Source of the DNA: Tricholoma matsutake
Taxonomy: Eukaryota; Basidiomycota; Agaricomycetes; Agaricales; Tricholomataceae
Assembly (NCBI GenBank): GCA_026075535.2
Contig: AP026540.1
Span: forward strand, 12,896,001-12,960,000
DNA: 64,000 nt
Direction of reading: 5' to 3'
The translations under genes and the position numbers were made by a program. Shown one piece after another: positions 34,748-46,513 of this stretch. The stretch's first letter is position 1. Each line of letters opens with the position of its first letter. The notes under the pieces were generated by a model. The model was not told the origin of the DNA and searched no databases. It saw only the letters and a program-made list of their open reading frames with translations.

Positions 34748-34965
34748 TCTCCAAAGACAAAGTCAAAACCATCCTCAACTGGCCCAAACCTCAGAAAGTT
34801 AAGGATATTCAATCCTTGCTTGGATTTTGCGACTTTTACTGACACTTTATCCATGGATATTCTGACATCATCTGATCATCATCCCACTCACCCGAGTAAC
34901 TCAGAAACATGCTGCTTGGGACTTCAACAAGAAGCCTTTGTAGCTCCCACAACTCCCACATATCC
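34730..34965 (+). pseudogene. Ty3/gypsy reverse transcriptase C-terminal fragment
   Basis: On the plus strand: VSKDKVKTILNWPKPQKVKD, then a LLGFCDFY block and HFIHGYSDI. These are the hallmark blocks at the junction between the gypsy polymerase thumb and the RNase H domain. A stop and frame loss follow within 60 bp. Its orientation is opposite to the chromodomain fragment and to the larger pol remnant, so it is from another copy. Confidence 0.7.
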
Positions 34966-35034
34966 CTCTTCATCCCCTTCACCACTCCCACTAACTCCTT
35001 CACCAACTCCAACATGTTCTCCCCAGACCTTAAC

Positions 35035-35165
35035 AGTATTTACAAACTGTCTAATACAAGATGGAAATGGCTAAGTTAAATACTAGGCAAGAGGTGAAGT
35101 GGACCTGGAGCTCTGTTCATAGGAGATTTATTACATTTGCAGTCAGTGCATGTATGCCTTCAAGA
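35035..35165 (-). repeat. Ty3/gypsy LTR fragment
   Basis: The block around 35037-35090 (plus strand TATTTACAAACTGTCTAAT, ACAAGATGG, TTAAATACT) is the inverse of 6655-6710. It lies just downstream of the minus-strand pol remnant, where a 3' LTR would be expected. Confidence 0.55.
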
Positions 35166-37176
35166 GGTCCCTTCACATATTAGGCCAGTAAAACTCATGT
35201 TGTAGAGACACATAAGACTTTTCACCCCCAAAATGCCTGAGATTGTCATGTGCCAATTGGAAAAGCTGCTCATGCAAGTTCTTGTATTTTGGGACCATCA
35301 AATGTGAACCCACAAACAGCAGGCCATTGTTCAGTTTGCTGTTGATGATGTTCCATTCCAGGTCCTCCATGATACCAGCACACCACAGGTCATATTCATA
35401 CCCTTTTTGTATGTCTGTAAAAAGCTTTGGGCCATTCTCAATTGAGAATATTGCAGCAACTGGAGTGTCATCTATACTCTCCTCTGGCACTCTAGACAGT
35501 GCACCTGCCACAGTGTTATCTACTCCCTTGATGTAGGTAATTATATATTCATACTGTGAGAGATATTCCATCCACCTTGCCTATCACAATGAAAGGTCTC
35601 TCTGTGTGTCAAAATTTTGCAGAGTCTTGTGGTCCATGAAAATGTTAATATGTGTTCCCAGGAGATTGACCCTCCATTTCATAAAAGCACACATTATGCA
35701 ACATTTCTTGTTCATGCACCAGGTAATGCAGCTCTGTGCCCTTCAGTTGTCAACTTTCAAAGGCTACCAGCCTCACTGTTTCCCCAAGTTGGACCAAAAG
35801 ACAGCACAGCTCCAGTCTGGCACTTGCTCACATTGCAGGTGTTCTCACCAGGGTTATGGTGGTCAATGGAGGTCAGGCAGTCCTGGCTTAGCATGAGCCC
35901 TTTGATTGACTCAAACACAAACTGGTGCTCTGCTATCCATGTGGGGACATTCACATTGCTTTCTTTCTTTATTAGCAGTGTCAAGACCAAGGTGTGCTCT
36001 GCTAAGGATGGGAGGAAACTGCTGATATAATGTATGAGTCCTAAAAAGTGTCAAATATATTTGGCCATTTTCAGAGCTTGCCATTTCAAAAGTCTATCCA
36101 CCTTTGACCCATCCACCTTGATTCCCCTTGAAGAAATATGATGACCCAGGAAATCGATTTCTGTGGCTGTCACTGTGTACTTGATATGCTCTGGATTAAC
36201 CAATGTCTGAAAAAAAAATTAGTCATGTTGACCTTCCCACAAACTTTTCCTTTCACAGTCTGCAATATCTTCTATTTGTGGCAGAAGGTATGAAGGCAGA
36301 AGGTATGAATCTGGTATTGTGATACTGTTAAGTTTACAGTAATAATTCACCCAATGTGGCAGGACATGATCAACAAATGTGAACCATAGGGTGATGATGA
36401 TGGTCAGATCTGCCCAGCTGCCAAATGTTGGTCTATCAAAGTCACCCACCCATCACAGTATTTTTGGGGATATGAGTAAGCTCTTCCAACAGATATAGGT
36501 CAACCTGGTTTGATCTCAATGTGATGGTACACATCTATAGGTAAACTCTGAGCATGAGGAATGTCTAAGGGGAAACAATCTTCAAAAGTCTTCTTGTACT
36601 TAGTGTCGATGGACCTCAATATCTGCTCTTCTGCCAGCTATTCAATGCATGATCTGATAGATGCAATGGGTGTGTGGTTCAAAATCAAATTGCTCTGGGT
36701 TTTCTTGGAACAATTCAGTCAGTTCAGTGTGCACAGCAATACATGTCTTCCTTATCTCGAGGTTTGCTCACTTGATAGCCATGGCTTCCATCTTATGACA
36801 GTTCAGGGGTTTCAACTGTGGTCTAAGTGGTCGAGCCATTGGGGGATTCAGCAGGCCATAGTTCTCATCCTTTGTGATAGCAGTCTGCAGCTCTGCATCA
36901 ATCACAATTTTGTTCTTGACCAAGAAATCCAATCCCAAAATCCAATTTGTGTGGAGATTTGGGCAAGTGATAGCATTGACAACATGTGATTTCCATACAG
37001 AATCAGGGGACTGGAGATGTAGCTTACAGTATTCAGTCAAGATGGAGGCAGTGTCCTTTCTTCCATCCTGATTAGCATTAGCCACAAACATGCTGACAGA
37101 ATAAGGCTTGAAGCATTTTCATTGAGGCAATAACATGAGGTTTGTGAGATCGGATGAAATCAGCACTGGAGGGCAG
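35166..37176 (-). pseudogene. Ty3/gypsy pol remnant with reverse-transcriptase core deleted
   Basis: Read from 37176 down: the end of the aspartic protease region (NWILGLDFLVKNKIVIDAEL, about 36930); a degraded N-terminal polymerase part (about 36770-36220); a block around EIDFLGHHISSRGIKVDG (about 36150) and the FLGLIHYISSFLP block; the RNase H start (EHQFVFESIKG, 35757-35990); the RNase H end plus integrase zinc-binding region (35173-35571, TYIKGVDNTVAGALSRVP, then H-x-x-x-H in AHDNLRHFGGEKSY). The polymerase catalytic segment that would carry YxDD is missing between VNPEHIKYT and VTATEIDFLG. The integrase catalytic core is absent too. Dead copy. Confidence 0.8.
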
Positions 37177-37475
37177 TGTTAAGAATCTAACTCAAAGAGG
37201 AGAACATGGGACTTCCAGTTGGATCCGGTTGACAGTTGATGGAGGTTGCAAGAGGAAGCAGAAATGAAGAGGGAATCCAGTGGAGTTCCAGAACAGAATC
37301 CACTAGGTGTGATGTGCCCAGTAAAAGGGGGTCAGAAAGGACTTTGCTTCAACTTATAAGAAGTTGTGCCCTTCTCCTTGTCAAGCATCCTAATTTCAAG
37401 ACAAGGGTAAAGGAAGAGATTATGGGTTCCAAAGGTTTTCTAGAGGAGAACGAGATAGAATTTTAAGTGAGACTT
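37177..37475 (-). repeat. Ty3/gypsy LTR fragment
   Basis: It begins TGTTAAG on the plus strand and shares CTTCAACTTATAAGAAGTTG, CTTGTCAAGCATCC and CAAGACAAGGGTAAAG with the copy at 22852-23340 in the same orientation. It is truncated at about 37475 by the SINE-like repeat. Pol coding sequence abuts its left end with no leader, so it may have inserted into the pol gene rather than being its own 5' LTR. Confidence 0.6.
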
Positions 37476-37489
37476 AGAATGACACCCAC

Positions 37490-38112
37490 CCCAGACTGCA
37501 TCCCCCAACCCCCAACCCCACATTTGGTGTGGGGAGGGGTCTTCATTATTTTTAATTCATATTATTTCTGCCCCCCCTCGCACCGAATGTGAGGGGTCTA
37601 GTTTTTTATGTACATAGTAGTAATCCCCCCCTCTCACGAGGTGCAAGAGGGTTTTTTGTTTATCATTATATTGTACCCACTCCCTCATGTTCTACACGAG
37701 GGATGTGGTTAATCAAAATTTTTTGATCTTATTTGTTTGAAAAAAGCCTCCTCAAAGAATATGAAAAGTTGAGTCATAAATAAACCTTATATTGACATCT
37801 AATAATTCTCCTGTGGCTCAAGTGGTTGAGCACATTTGTTTGGTTTGTCATGTGATTTCTTATTGTGAGGTCTTGAGTTCAATTCCTGCACTACACAAAT
37901 TTATTTTGTGGGGTACCTTATGAAATTCATGAAGTCCGAAGGCCTTTGAATGACTTATCATTTGGTTGAAATGCATTCCACTCGGACTCCACTCGGACTC
38001 CAGTGGGGGATTGAACTCTACTTGACTTAGTGTAGTTCAATTTGACTCCACTTGGACTCCACTTGGACTCTGGTCAGAGTCCACTAGGACAGGTGGGGGA
38101 CTGTAAAGTACT
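37490..38112 (+). repeat. SINE-like repeat, copy 1, with tRNA-like head
   Basis: The same unit recurs at 44850-45620: T-rich runs separated by CCCC(T)-rich hairpins, TCATAAATAAAC(C)TTATATTG, a tRNA-like part, AAATTCATGAAGTCC, and the end ACTGTAAAGTACTG. The tRNA-like part has an A-box-like TGGCTCAAGTGG (37814-37825) with D-arm pairing GCTC/GAGC, and a B-box-like GAGTTCAATTC (37875-37885), spaced about 60 bp as in tRNA-derived elements. The T stem does not pair well, so it is not a functional tRNA gene. Confidence 0.55.
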
Positions 38113-38875
38113 GAACTAAGAGCTCAATGTTTTCACGTTGTGTTGCATTCAAGTCATAGGAAACTTAGGAACTAAAGAAATAAGGAAATATTGTTGTGTT
38201 GCATTTAAGACCTTAGGAAATAAGAAACACAGGATATAAGATTTAGGATTGCATTGCAGTGTATCATAGCTTAGGAAATACTCGGCTTAGGAATTAACTT
38301 AGGAATAAATTTCTGAAGTTATACTTGGTTGTTTGGGAAACTTCCAGAACTCTTTTTATTTGTTTCTGTTGTGTGTCTGTGTTGGGTGTTTTGCACTCAG
38401 ATGACCCACAAGAGTATCAGCACCCAAATGACGATGGCTTTTGCCTTTTGTTTTCTGTTTATAGCAACTAACAAAATATATTGCTTTTGTTTTTATAAAC
38501 TACAGATAATGATTGGTGACAACATGAAACAGTCCACACCCACCCAAAACTGCACTACCTGCCTCCTCCTTGTCCAAAATGTGAGGCAGTTCATTAGGGC
38601 TAGGAGACCTTGTAGGGGCACCAGGACGCCTATGCAGCAGGATACCTGCCAGGTAAGCAACTCCCTTGACCTGATTCTATGAGAATAAAAGCCAGAACAG
38701 CAAAAAAGAGGATGGAAATGATGAGGACAGTGACAGCATAGCCAGGATGACAAGCATGACCCAACACCACCACTGTGAACAACTGCTCACAGGGTGCAAG
38801 GGGGGTGCAAGGGTGGAAGGGTGGTGAGAGGATGGAGATGACCATGCAACAATGACAGGCCACCAGGGAGGTCTT
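38113..38875. other. AT-rich spacer
   Basis: No gene supported. A run of AGGAAAT/TTAGGAA units lies at 38155-38310, and a palindromic GTGAACAACTGCTCAC motif at 38774-38789. Confidence 0.35.
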
Positions 38876-39307
38876 TACACTCCCCCCCCCAATCCAAGTG
38901 GACTCCACTTGGACTCCACTTGGACCTTTTTGGCTGAGAGTCCTGCCAAACTAAATGTCCAGTCCGAGCGGAGTCCAAGTGGACCAGCACTCGGACAGTC
39001 CCAGGACTGTCCAAGTCAGCAACCTCCTTATTATGTAATACTTGAAAAAATGTGCACAACCGAGACTCAAACACTGGACTTCAGGCATTTACCTTTAACA
39101 TTAGGTGCAATTAACCACTGCACCACAACAGCTTACTTTACCTACACATTACATAGACCACATACCACTAACCTACCAAACTGGGATGATGCAGCCATTT
39201 GGTCATCATGCAACCTATTTTGTTGACACTTTCCCACCCTTTCCACCACTGCCTCCAACCTTCAACACTCATCCTAGGACCCATCGACAACCATCGACAA
39301 TGTCAAG

Positions 39308-41770
39308 ATGCCTCAAACCTGGTCCAATACCACTCCCAAGCCCCTAGCCCATGGATTGCCCCCCGGATCAACAGGATCCGTGACATGAGGCCAACGCAAG
39401 CAAGCCACATCAGCAGTTGATAATGAGGGCATGCAACAAAAAAAGAGCAAAACAGACCTAGGGGAGGATGAACCAAGCAAGGGGGGCAAGAAAGCCAAGA
39501 AGCCAAGAAGGAAGAAGACCAGGTAAGTGACTCCCTCGAGCATAATTTGACGCTAACAAACAATAGGAAAACTTCGGCTGTCCGTGCACATGAGGATGCG
39601 CATTCAGCAGTGGCTGGGCCTCCTGCTCAGCTGCCAAGGTATGTCATATTAAAACAATTTTCTTATTCTTATTCAAACTAACTACTCTATTTACAGGACC
39701 AAACACTTGATGGATGAGACCAGCATCGGTGTCGCTCCACCAAAGCGCTCTCATCCTGTCGCGAGCATTTTACCACCCCCCAGAACTCAACAAGTGCCCG
39801 CCAGCACCAATCTGAGGTAGAGGAAGCCAATGACAAGGAAGAAGAGGACAAAGGAGATGATGAAGAAGATGAAGATGAAGCAGAGGACAATGACGAAGAA
39901 GACAACGACGAAGAAGACAATGATGAAGATGATGATGAAGAAGATGATGACAAAGAAGATGACAATGAAGAAGATGACAATGAAGAAGACACCAACCAGG
40001 ACAATGACAATGACAACAAAGAAGACACCAACCAGGAGAATGACAATGAAGATGACAACAATCAGGAGAATGACAATGAAGATGACAACAATGTTGACAA
40101 TGACAACGACAAAGGGGCAGACAATGATGAAGACAAATGCCAGACAAAGCTGAAAGCCAATGCCAAGGGCACCAAGGCCAACACCCACACCAGTGCCAAC
40201 ACCAACGCCAGTGAGGACAGCTGCAATGCCAACACCAGCACCAGCGGGGACAGCCACAATGCCAACACCAGCACCAGCACCCACAGGAACGGTGCCAACA
40301 CCAACACCAGTGGGGACAGCTGCAACACCAACACCAACACCAGCGGGCATGGCACCAACACCAATGCCAGTGGGGACAGCCCCAACGCCAGCACCATCCC
40401 CAATGCAGCCAACACTGCTAGTTCGCGATTTTATTATTTTCTCATCTCACTCACTGATGGAATAATTTTTTTACTAGATTCTGCCCCTGTAGAACATGGT
40501 AAGTTACTGTGTATTTAAAGTGTAGATTATGTTGGATGCCTGGTTTTTAGATATTCATATGCAAAGTCCTCCTCGCCTCAATAGAAGTCCTACAATTGAT
40601 TTGCAAGGAGCCTCCTGTGTTACTGGTGGGATTATACGTGGGCAAGCTCAGGGGAATGTGTTTAATAATGCTGATGCTGTTCCCCTTGACTATGGCCTTG
40701 AACATCGCATTGGTCGGGTACAGGTGTACACCGCATATGCTGATCCGACTATTGTGAAGCCTCACATGGAGCTCAAACATGCAGTCACACCCAACCTCAC
40801 AAAGGTATTAAGAGTCCTTTCTTGTAAATATTCACCAGCTTGCAGTATGGTTTCCAGTTCATATTTAGATATGTTGGATTTTTACATGTTATTTTTTTAG
40901 ATGAAAACCGCCACATTTTCCTGCATGAAAATTCAGTCTGGAATATCAAGGGCTGCTATGAGACTGCAATAGAGGATGATGAGGATGCAGTGTGGACATG
41001 CCACAATGGTGAAGATGTCCTGTGGATTCTTGTTGTAAGTATATTGCCATGAACTTCTAATTCATTTTTCAATCAATTGATGACCTATGTAGACTAATGA
41101 TGAGATCCATGAATCATCTCAGTCGATGCCTCCTATGGGTTTTGTGAATCATTCTTCTTGAGCTAACTCTCATTCTCGAGTGAGAATGAGAGTTGGTTCT
41201 CGATCTCAAGCTGGTTCTAGAATTGCTTCTCATTCAACTTCTGTTCACTCAACCATGGCTACTCGGTCTGAAACACCTGGGGACCCTGGTTTGAATTCCT
41301 TCAAGAAGGAAATTTTGATACAACTTGGGGTTTCTCCTGACCTGTCTGATAGAAGTGATGGTAGTCTATGTCAAGCCTACGAAAAATATAAGGCTTACCT
41401 TCAGGTGTCCAAGACCTATGGAGAAATGATGTCTAACAAGTCTTGGGTTGGTGACAAGCTTATGGGAGCAGATATCATTCAGCTTTTTGTTTTGAAATCT
41501 TTTTTTCACTCCCACTACAAGAAATTTTTTTCAAAGGTATCGAACTATCCAGATTTGGTGGATTGGCTGGAGGGCGATCCAGGGGCACCTTCTGATGAGG
41601 ATCTTTGGGGTGAAAAGAAAGCAAGTTATACGTTCAAGGATTTGGAGACATTTCTGGAGGAGCATGGGAGGAAAATGAAGAGAGGGAAACATGTCAAAGG
41701 TGACAAGGTTGAGGGTGGACCTAAAGAAACAGGTGACAAGAAGAAGAAGAAAAAGCAAGTCAAGAATTAG
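39308..41770 (+). pseudogene. KDZ-transposon accessory gene with long acidic Asp/Asn/Glu tract
   Basis: Exons from 39308 (MPQTWSNTTPKPLAHG) can be joined by short GT-AG introns near 39522, 39642, 40422, 40500, 40806 and 41037. The protein would have a basic Lys-rich N-terminus, an extreme acidic tract (39830-40130) coded by GA-rich microsatellite DNA, an Asn/Thr/Ser tract from a minisatellite (40180-40400), a conserved-looking core (RLNRSPTIDLQGASCVTGG, DENRHIFLHENSVWNIKG) and a C-terminal region with a Ser/His stretch, then FKKEILIQLGVSPDLSD, ending in Lys-rich tail at 41770. A stop near 39390 and a frameshift near 39805 break it. Function unknown; its constant position ahead of the transposase suggests a partner role (inference). 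Confidence 0.5.
39830..40400 (+). repeat. GA-rich microsatellite and ACCAACACCAG minisatellite inside coding region
   Basis: GAAGATGA-type repeats (39835-40130) and ACCAACACCAGC/TGGGGACAGC units (40180-40390) produce long open frames on all strands. Only the acidic plus-strand frame joins the flanking exons. Confidence 0.7.
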
Positions 41771-41824
41771 ATAGTTGATTTTATAGCTTCTGATAATTTG
41801 CTTGGATTTTGCAGAATTTTTCTT

Positions 41825-44154
41825 ATGGCTGATTTGATTTCTTATGTCTGGATGTGTGTTTTGGTCATGGTGACCATCTTCAAGCAGCTCCCAAATTGGA
41901 GCATCATATTTGGAGGACTTGTGTTGTTGCCCACTGTTTCTGCATTGCCTAATGCTGGTCCTTTCCCTGATATTTCATTCAATGTCTTCAGCCAATTTAT
42001 CCAAGAACATTTGGATTCAGACATTACACTATCTCAAGTCCTTGTTGTTCTGTTTACCTTAACAGAAAATATGGATTTGCTTAGCTTGCATGCAAGACAG
42101 CAGAATCCCAAGTATTCAGGAGAAGCTTGCTCCTCACCTTCTGCCTGGATAAAATGCCTTGCATGCAAATTACAAGAAAGACTGGGAACAGATCAAAACC
42201 AGTTATATGCTGATCAGGAGACTGCAGTCTCAGATACTGTCAATGCGATTTGTACAAATCTCGATGCTTTGGCAAAAACTTTGGGGTTGTATCCATATGA
42301 TTCCAATGGGAAATTCAAAGGAAAACTAAAGCCAGTTTCTCATGAATCAATCCAACCTGTTCATATGATTTGTCCAGAGGCTGTTGTATGTCAAACTGCG
42401 AAGTGCAAGCCTCGATCCTTGGTTTTAGGAGTAAAGCTCAGAGACATACCCCGAGTTACTTTAATTAAAGGATACACAGCACATGCCAATGTTCAAGTAC
42501 TCACTGGGCAATGTCCAGGATGCAAAACTTTGTATTCTGCAGATCATGAGTGTGTTACAGAACCAGGAGACAAACATACCAAAGTATACCTGAATAATGC
42601 CAAATACCTCAAGGTTGGACAAAGTTTATGGGTTGATCAGGTTTTTGCAGGAGGAGTTGTAAATGGAGTGTATAGCTTTCATGCATCAGCCGCAGCATAT
42701 ACTGAGTATTGGAACAACAGCTTTAGCGGTTATTCTCAGATTCCTATCAAAGTATCTTGCTGTCAAACTTGGCAAGTGTTTGTTCAAGAAACAATTCGTT
42801 CAATTGCAGCCTCATCAAATATCAATATGGAACTTCAGGATCCCTTAGCAATTGATGATGTTACAAAAGAAGCATTTGAACTGCTGGGTGAAAATGGAAT
42901 TATATGTCCAGCTGATCAGCATGCATGTGCAGAATGCACCCAGGCATATAGGCACACATCAGATATAATGCCCAATGTTGATCCTGCAGCAGTTGTTGGA
43001 GTGGATGAAAATAGCAGAGTACCTGGACTTGTTGAAGGAGCTGACTAAACAAATCCTGGCTTACCTAATCAGCCACATGCACAAATCTCATTTAATGATG
43101 ACATGGATATTGATGATGCATCTGTCAATATGGTTGTTGTTGATGGCATTGTGATGGGCACAACTGTACGTAAATATACTTCATAATATGTATATCTAAC
43201 TGAATTTTAGTTTAGCATTGTGCATATGACAATTACACCTCAGAACTAGCAAATCATCGTGGTGGTTCATTCTGTGCACTCCATGAGCAACAATATGGAA
43301 CTAAGTGCCATATGCATAACTGTGATAATCAGAAAGTGGGAAACACAAAGGCTTGTGCACAGCACCAAAGAGAATGGGATAAACATGTTCAGAATCATTC
43401 TCAGCAAAGCTTTAATGGTGCTAGAAGAATGTTATGGAGACCTGCAGAAAATTTGCCTTGGAATCCAGCACCTGGAAGTTATTCACAGCCTCATGATGAG
43501 CTGGCTCCAGAGCCAGAAAGAGGTCATTATTTTACTCCTTCTCGAACTTACTGCATTGAAACAATATGTGCTCCATGTGGTACTGTAATTGCATGGGCAA
43601 AGTTTGCAAAGTCTGAGTCTCCAACAAATATTCTGGAGTTTCTAGAAAGTGTATATCCAACTGAGGAATCATGTCCAGATTATATCTGCATTGACAAAGC
43701 TTGTCTTGTACTCCGTACTGCTGTCCCAAATGGAAGTTGGGATAGAATCTGGAAAAAGACTACTCACTTTATTGTTGATTCCTACCATTACACTAATCAT
43801 TGTACAACTGATGAGCTATGTCGAAAATGGTGTAATCCTGCTCCTCAAGATGGATCTGCACCCAACCTTGTTATTGTAGCACAAGATGATGCTGGAACAT
43901 CATATTATAAAAGGGCTTTCAATACACAGGTACAGTATTGTGTTTTATTTGATATCTATAATAATTAATATGTGAAATAGGCTTGTGAACAACTCAATGC
44001 ATGGCTTGGTGGATTTGACTCAATATTGAAGAGAATGACTCCGGGTAATTTCAACTGGTTTTTGCATTCCATGTTATTCAATCATGCTCGGTATGTTTTA
44101 GAAAAGCAGAAACAGAAGGACATAAATGAAGAGAAGGATGATGATGATGATTAG
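41825..44154 (+). pseudogene. KDZ transposase with CxC5/CxC6-type cysteine clusters; one in-frame stop
   Basis: The reading frame starts at 41825 (an in-frame ATG also at 41798). It shows a CxC5-like Cys region (around CPEAVVCQTAKCKPRS and GQCPGCKTLYSADHEC), then a CxC6-like cluster after intron 43166-43215 (HCAYDNYTSELANHRGGSFC, then KCHMHNC). The KDZ catalytic DDE-type residues are visible: Asp in YICIDKACLVLR, Asp in HFIVDSYHYTNH and, after intron 43930-43980, Glu in ACEQLNAWLGGFDSIL. It ends in an acidic tail at TAG 44152-44154. A TAA at 43046-43048 interrupts the frame before the first intron; otherwise the gene is intact. KDZ enzymes move DNA transposons in basidiomycetes and other eukaryotes. 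Confidence 0.8.
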
Positions 44155-44374
44155 TATGTAAATAGTTAGGTTTTATTAAGTACTCTGCTTTGGATTCTCC
44201 CTCAACATACTCTAATATGATCCCAGATGTCTTGCATAAATCTGCCTAATTTATCTTGTCAAAGCCATTTTCAAACTTGAGTTAATCATTCAGAGTGTGT
44301 GTATAATACTAATGAGAAAAATATAGAAAGGATATCTTGATGGTGCCATATTTCACACAATGATAGTATATGCC

Positions 44375-44740
44375 ATCACTATATATATGGTAGGTCACAT
44401 GACTACACAAGGGTGATTTCCAAACTTGGCTCAAAATTCTGGTGAGAATGGTATATAACATCACTATGTTCCATATATGGTAGGTCACATGACTATGCAA
44501 AGGTGATTTCTAAACTCAGCTCAAGAATCCGGTCAGAATGGTATATAACATCACTATGTTCCATATATGGTAGGTCACATGACTACGCAAAGGTGATTTC
44601 TAAACTCAGCTCAAAAATCCAGTCAGAATGGTATATAACATCACTATGTTCTATATATAGCCAATCACATCACTATGCAGGGGAGATTTTCAAACTCAGC
44701 TGAAGAATCCGGTCAGAATGGTATATAACATCACTAACAT
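44375..44740. repeat. Tandem repeat, about 91 bp, four copies
   Basis: GTATATAACATCACTATGTT, then ATATATGGTAGGTCACATGA, then CAAAGGTGATTTC and (A/C)AATCCGGTCAGAATG recur with a period near 91 bp. It lies between the transposase gene and the right terminus of the KDZ element. Confidence 0.85.
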
Positions 44741-44849
44741 CACTACTCTAAAAAGTCTGAGCAAAGTCCAAGTGGAGTCCTAGGACAGTCCTAGGAAGTC
44801 CTAGTGTCCGAGCAGAGTCCGCTCAGACTCAGGGGGGAGTGTAAAGTAC

Positions 44850-45620
44850 TGGCCACCAGCACCATGGAAAGCAACAGTGGGAGACAGCGATGAGGTGACC
44901 ACCACCATGTCTACCACCACAGGACCCCAAACCACTGCTGCAGGGACAGGGATGATGAGAGGGTGAGGACACCAAGGATGGCCCATAAACACCATGCCAA
45001 GCACCAGGACAACAACAAGGAACAGGGACAGTGAGAGGGATGATGGCCAGGGACAACAGGAATGGGACTGACCTGCCCAGGACAACACACCATGGTAACC
45101 CATGCAGGATGGCAGGCACCATGACACACACCAGGCCACCTCCCCTGCATTTTGCATGGGGAGGTTTTTCATTTATTTTTTATTCATATTGGTGCCCTTG
45201 CCCACATCTTATGTGGGTGAGGGGATTTATTTATTTGTTTATAATTGTCACCATCCCCTTGCATTTGTTAATTGTATCCCACTCCCTCACATTAATAGAT
45301 GTGAGGTGATGTAGTTGATAAATTTATTTGATCTTAATTGTGTGACCTTACCTTCTGAGAGAGATTAAATACTTGAGTTTGAGTTTGAGTGTCATAAATA
45401 AACTTTATATTGGTAACAAATAATTCTCCTGTGGCTCAACTGGTTGAGCACACTTGTTTGGTTTGTCATGTGATCTGTCATCATAGGGTTTTGAGTTCAA
45501 TCCTTGATATGCACACATTTATTTGTGGGCACTTTGTAAAATTCATGAAGTCCAAAGGAAGTACTTTGAAACTCATAAGATATCAAATTGACTTTCCATT
45601 ATGGTTGGACTTTGGGCACT
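44850..45620 (+). repeat. SINE-like repeat, copy 2, with tRNA-like head
   Basis: This is the second copy of the unit at 37490-38112. A-box-like TGGCTCAACTGG lies at 45432-45443 and B-box-like GAGTTCAATCC at 45493-45503. It directly follows the right end of the KDZ element, whereas copy 1 precedes the left end. Confidence 0.55.
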
Positions 45621-45728
45621 GTAAAGTACTGGGAATCCTGGTAAGTCCCACTGGATTCCTGGTGAGTCCCAGTGAGTCCAGGACTCTGTGGAGGAGTGTA
45701 AAATTTGGACCAGGATGATAGGTTAGAG

Positions 45729-46513
45729 TAGTGTTCACAGGTCCAGTCCATAGGACCAAAACTGGACTGAATTGGACTGGAAAAGACCAGACCAGAGGTC
45801 TATTTATAGACTGGTCTTTTGCAGTCCAGTTGCTGGTCTTTCTTTTTGAAAAATATAGTAGGACCAATGAAAAACTGGTTGTAACTGGTCTTTTGTCCCG
45901 AGGTGTGTTTGACCTTACTCCCACACCTATTTACTTCATTTTTGGTCCCTGGATCATCAAAAACAGTTAAGAATTGGTTGAGATATGACCAAAAATATTT
46001 TTATATGAGTATTTTGTTGTATCAGAGCATTGCTTATTACCTGAGCTATAATTTTTTTTGTACAGCTATATGACATCATAAATATAACAACAACACACCT
46101 AACCATCTGTACCATGTGATTTTATTGATTTAACAGCTCAAATGAGTTGTGACTACAAACTACAAACCACAACTTGAATGCATGTCCTTTTGGTTTTGGC
46201 CATACATATCTCAGTTGAGTCTTGGTGGAATTCCTTAAAAGTTGGACCAATCTATGGGGAATTACAATATCTATCCATTAATCTAATATAAACAAGGTAT
46301 TGGTCATAATTGTTGAGATACATATGGGTTATCTCCTATGACAAATTTTATGACAAAAGACTGGTCTGAACCAGTCTTTTTTTGGTCCATGGACTGATTA
46401 GGACCAGTCCTAAATGGTCCGGTTGCAGTCCCCAAATGTCTGGGTCAGTTTACGGTTGCCAGTTGCCCCATTTGGAAGTCAAAACCCGGACTGGACTGGA
46501 CCTTTAAACACTA
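45729..46513. mobile_element. Non-autonomous hAT-like element, 785 bp
   Basis: The ends are TAGTGTTCACAGGTCCAGTC and (inverted) ACTGGACCTTTAAACACTA. Flanks GGTTAGAG (45721-45728) and GGTTAGGA (46514-46521) match in six of eight positions. GGACTGG-type subterminal repeats place it in the family of the outer element at 23452-32343. No coding capacity. Confidence 0.65.

Larger units (their letters stand above)
38876..44846 (+). mobile_element. KDZ-type DNA transposon carrying two genes
   Basis: The left end CTTTACACTCCCCCC is matched inverted at the right end (GGGGGGAGTGTAAAG, about 44832-44846). Subterminal zones on both sides carry repeats of AGTCCAAGTGGAGTCC type (38895-39010 and 44765-44825). 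Between them lie a plus-strand accessory gene (39308-41770) and a KDZ transposase gene (41825-44154). No convincing target duplication was found. Solitary related ends occur at about 38098, 45614 and 54067. Confidence 0.65.

Noticed and set aside
37800..37905. Functional tRNA gene
   Set aside because: A- and B-box-like motifs and a D-arm are present, but the T stem does not pair and no anticodon arm is clear; the same applies at 45420-45515.
39687..40415. Long minus-strand ORFs rich in Ser, Leu or Val opposite the acidic tract
   Set aside because: They are mirror translations of GA-rich microsatellite and ACCAACACC minisatellite DNA; only the acidic plus-strand frame links to flanking exons.
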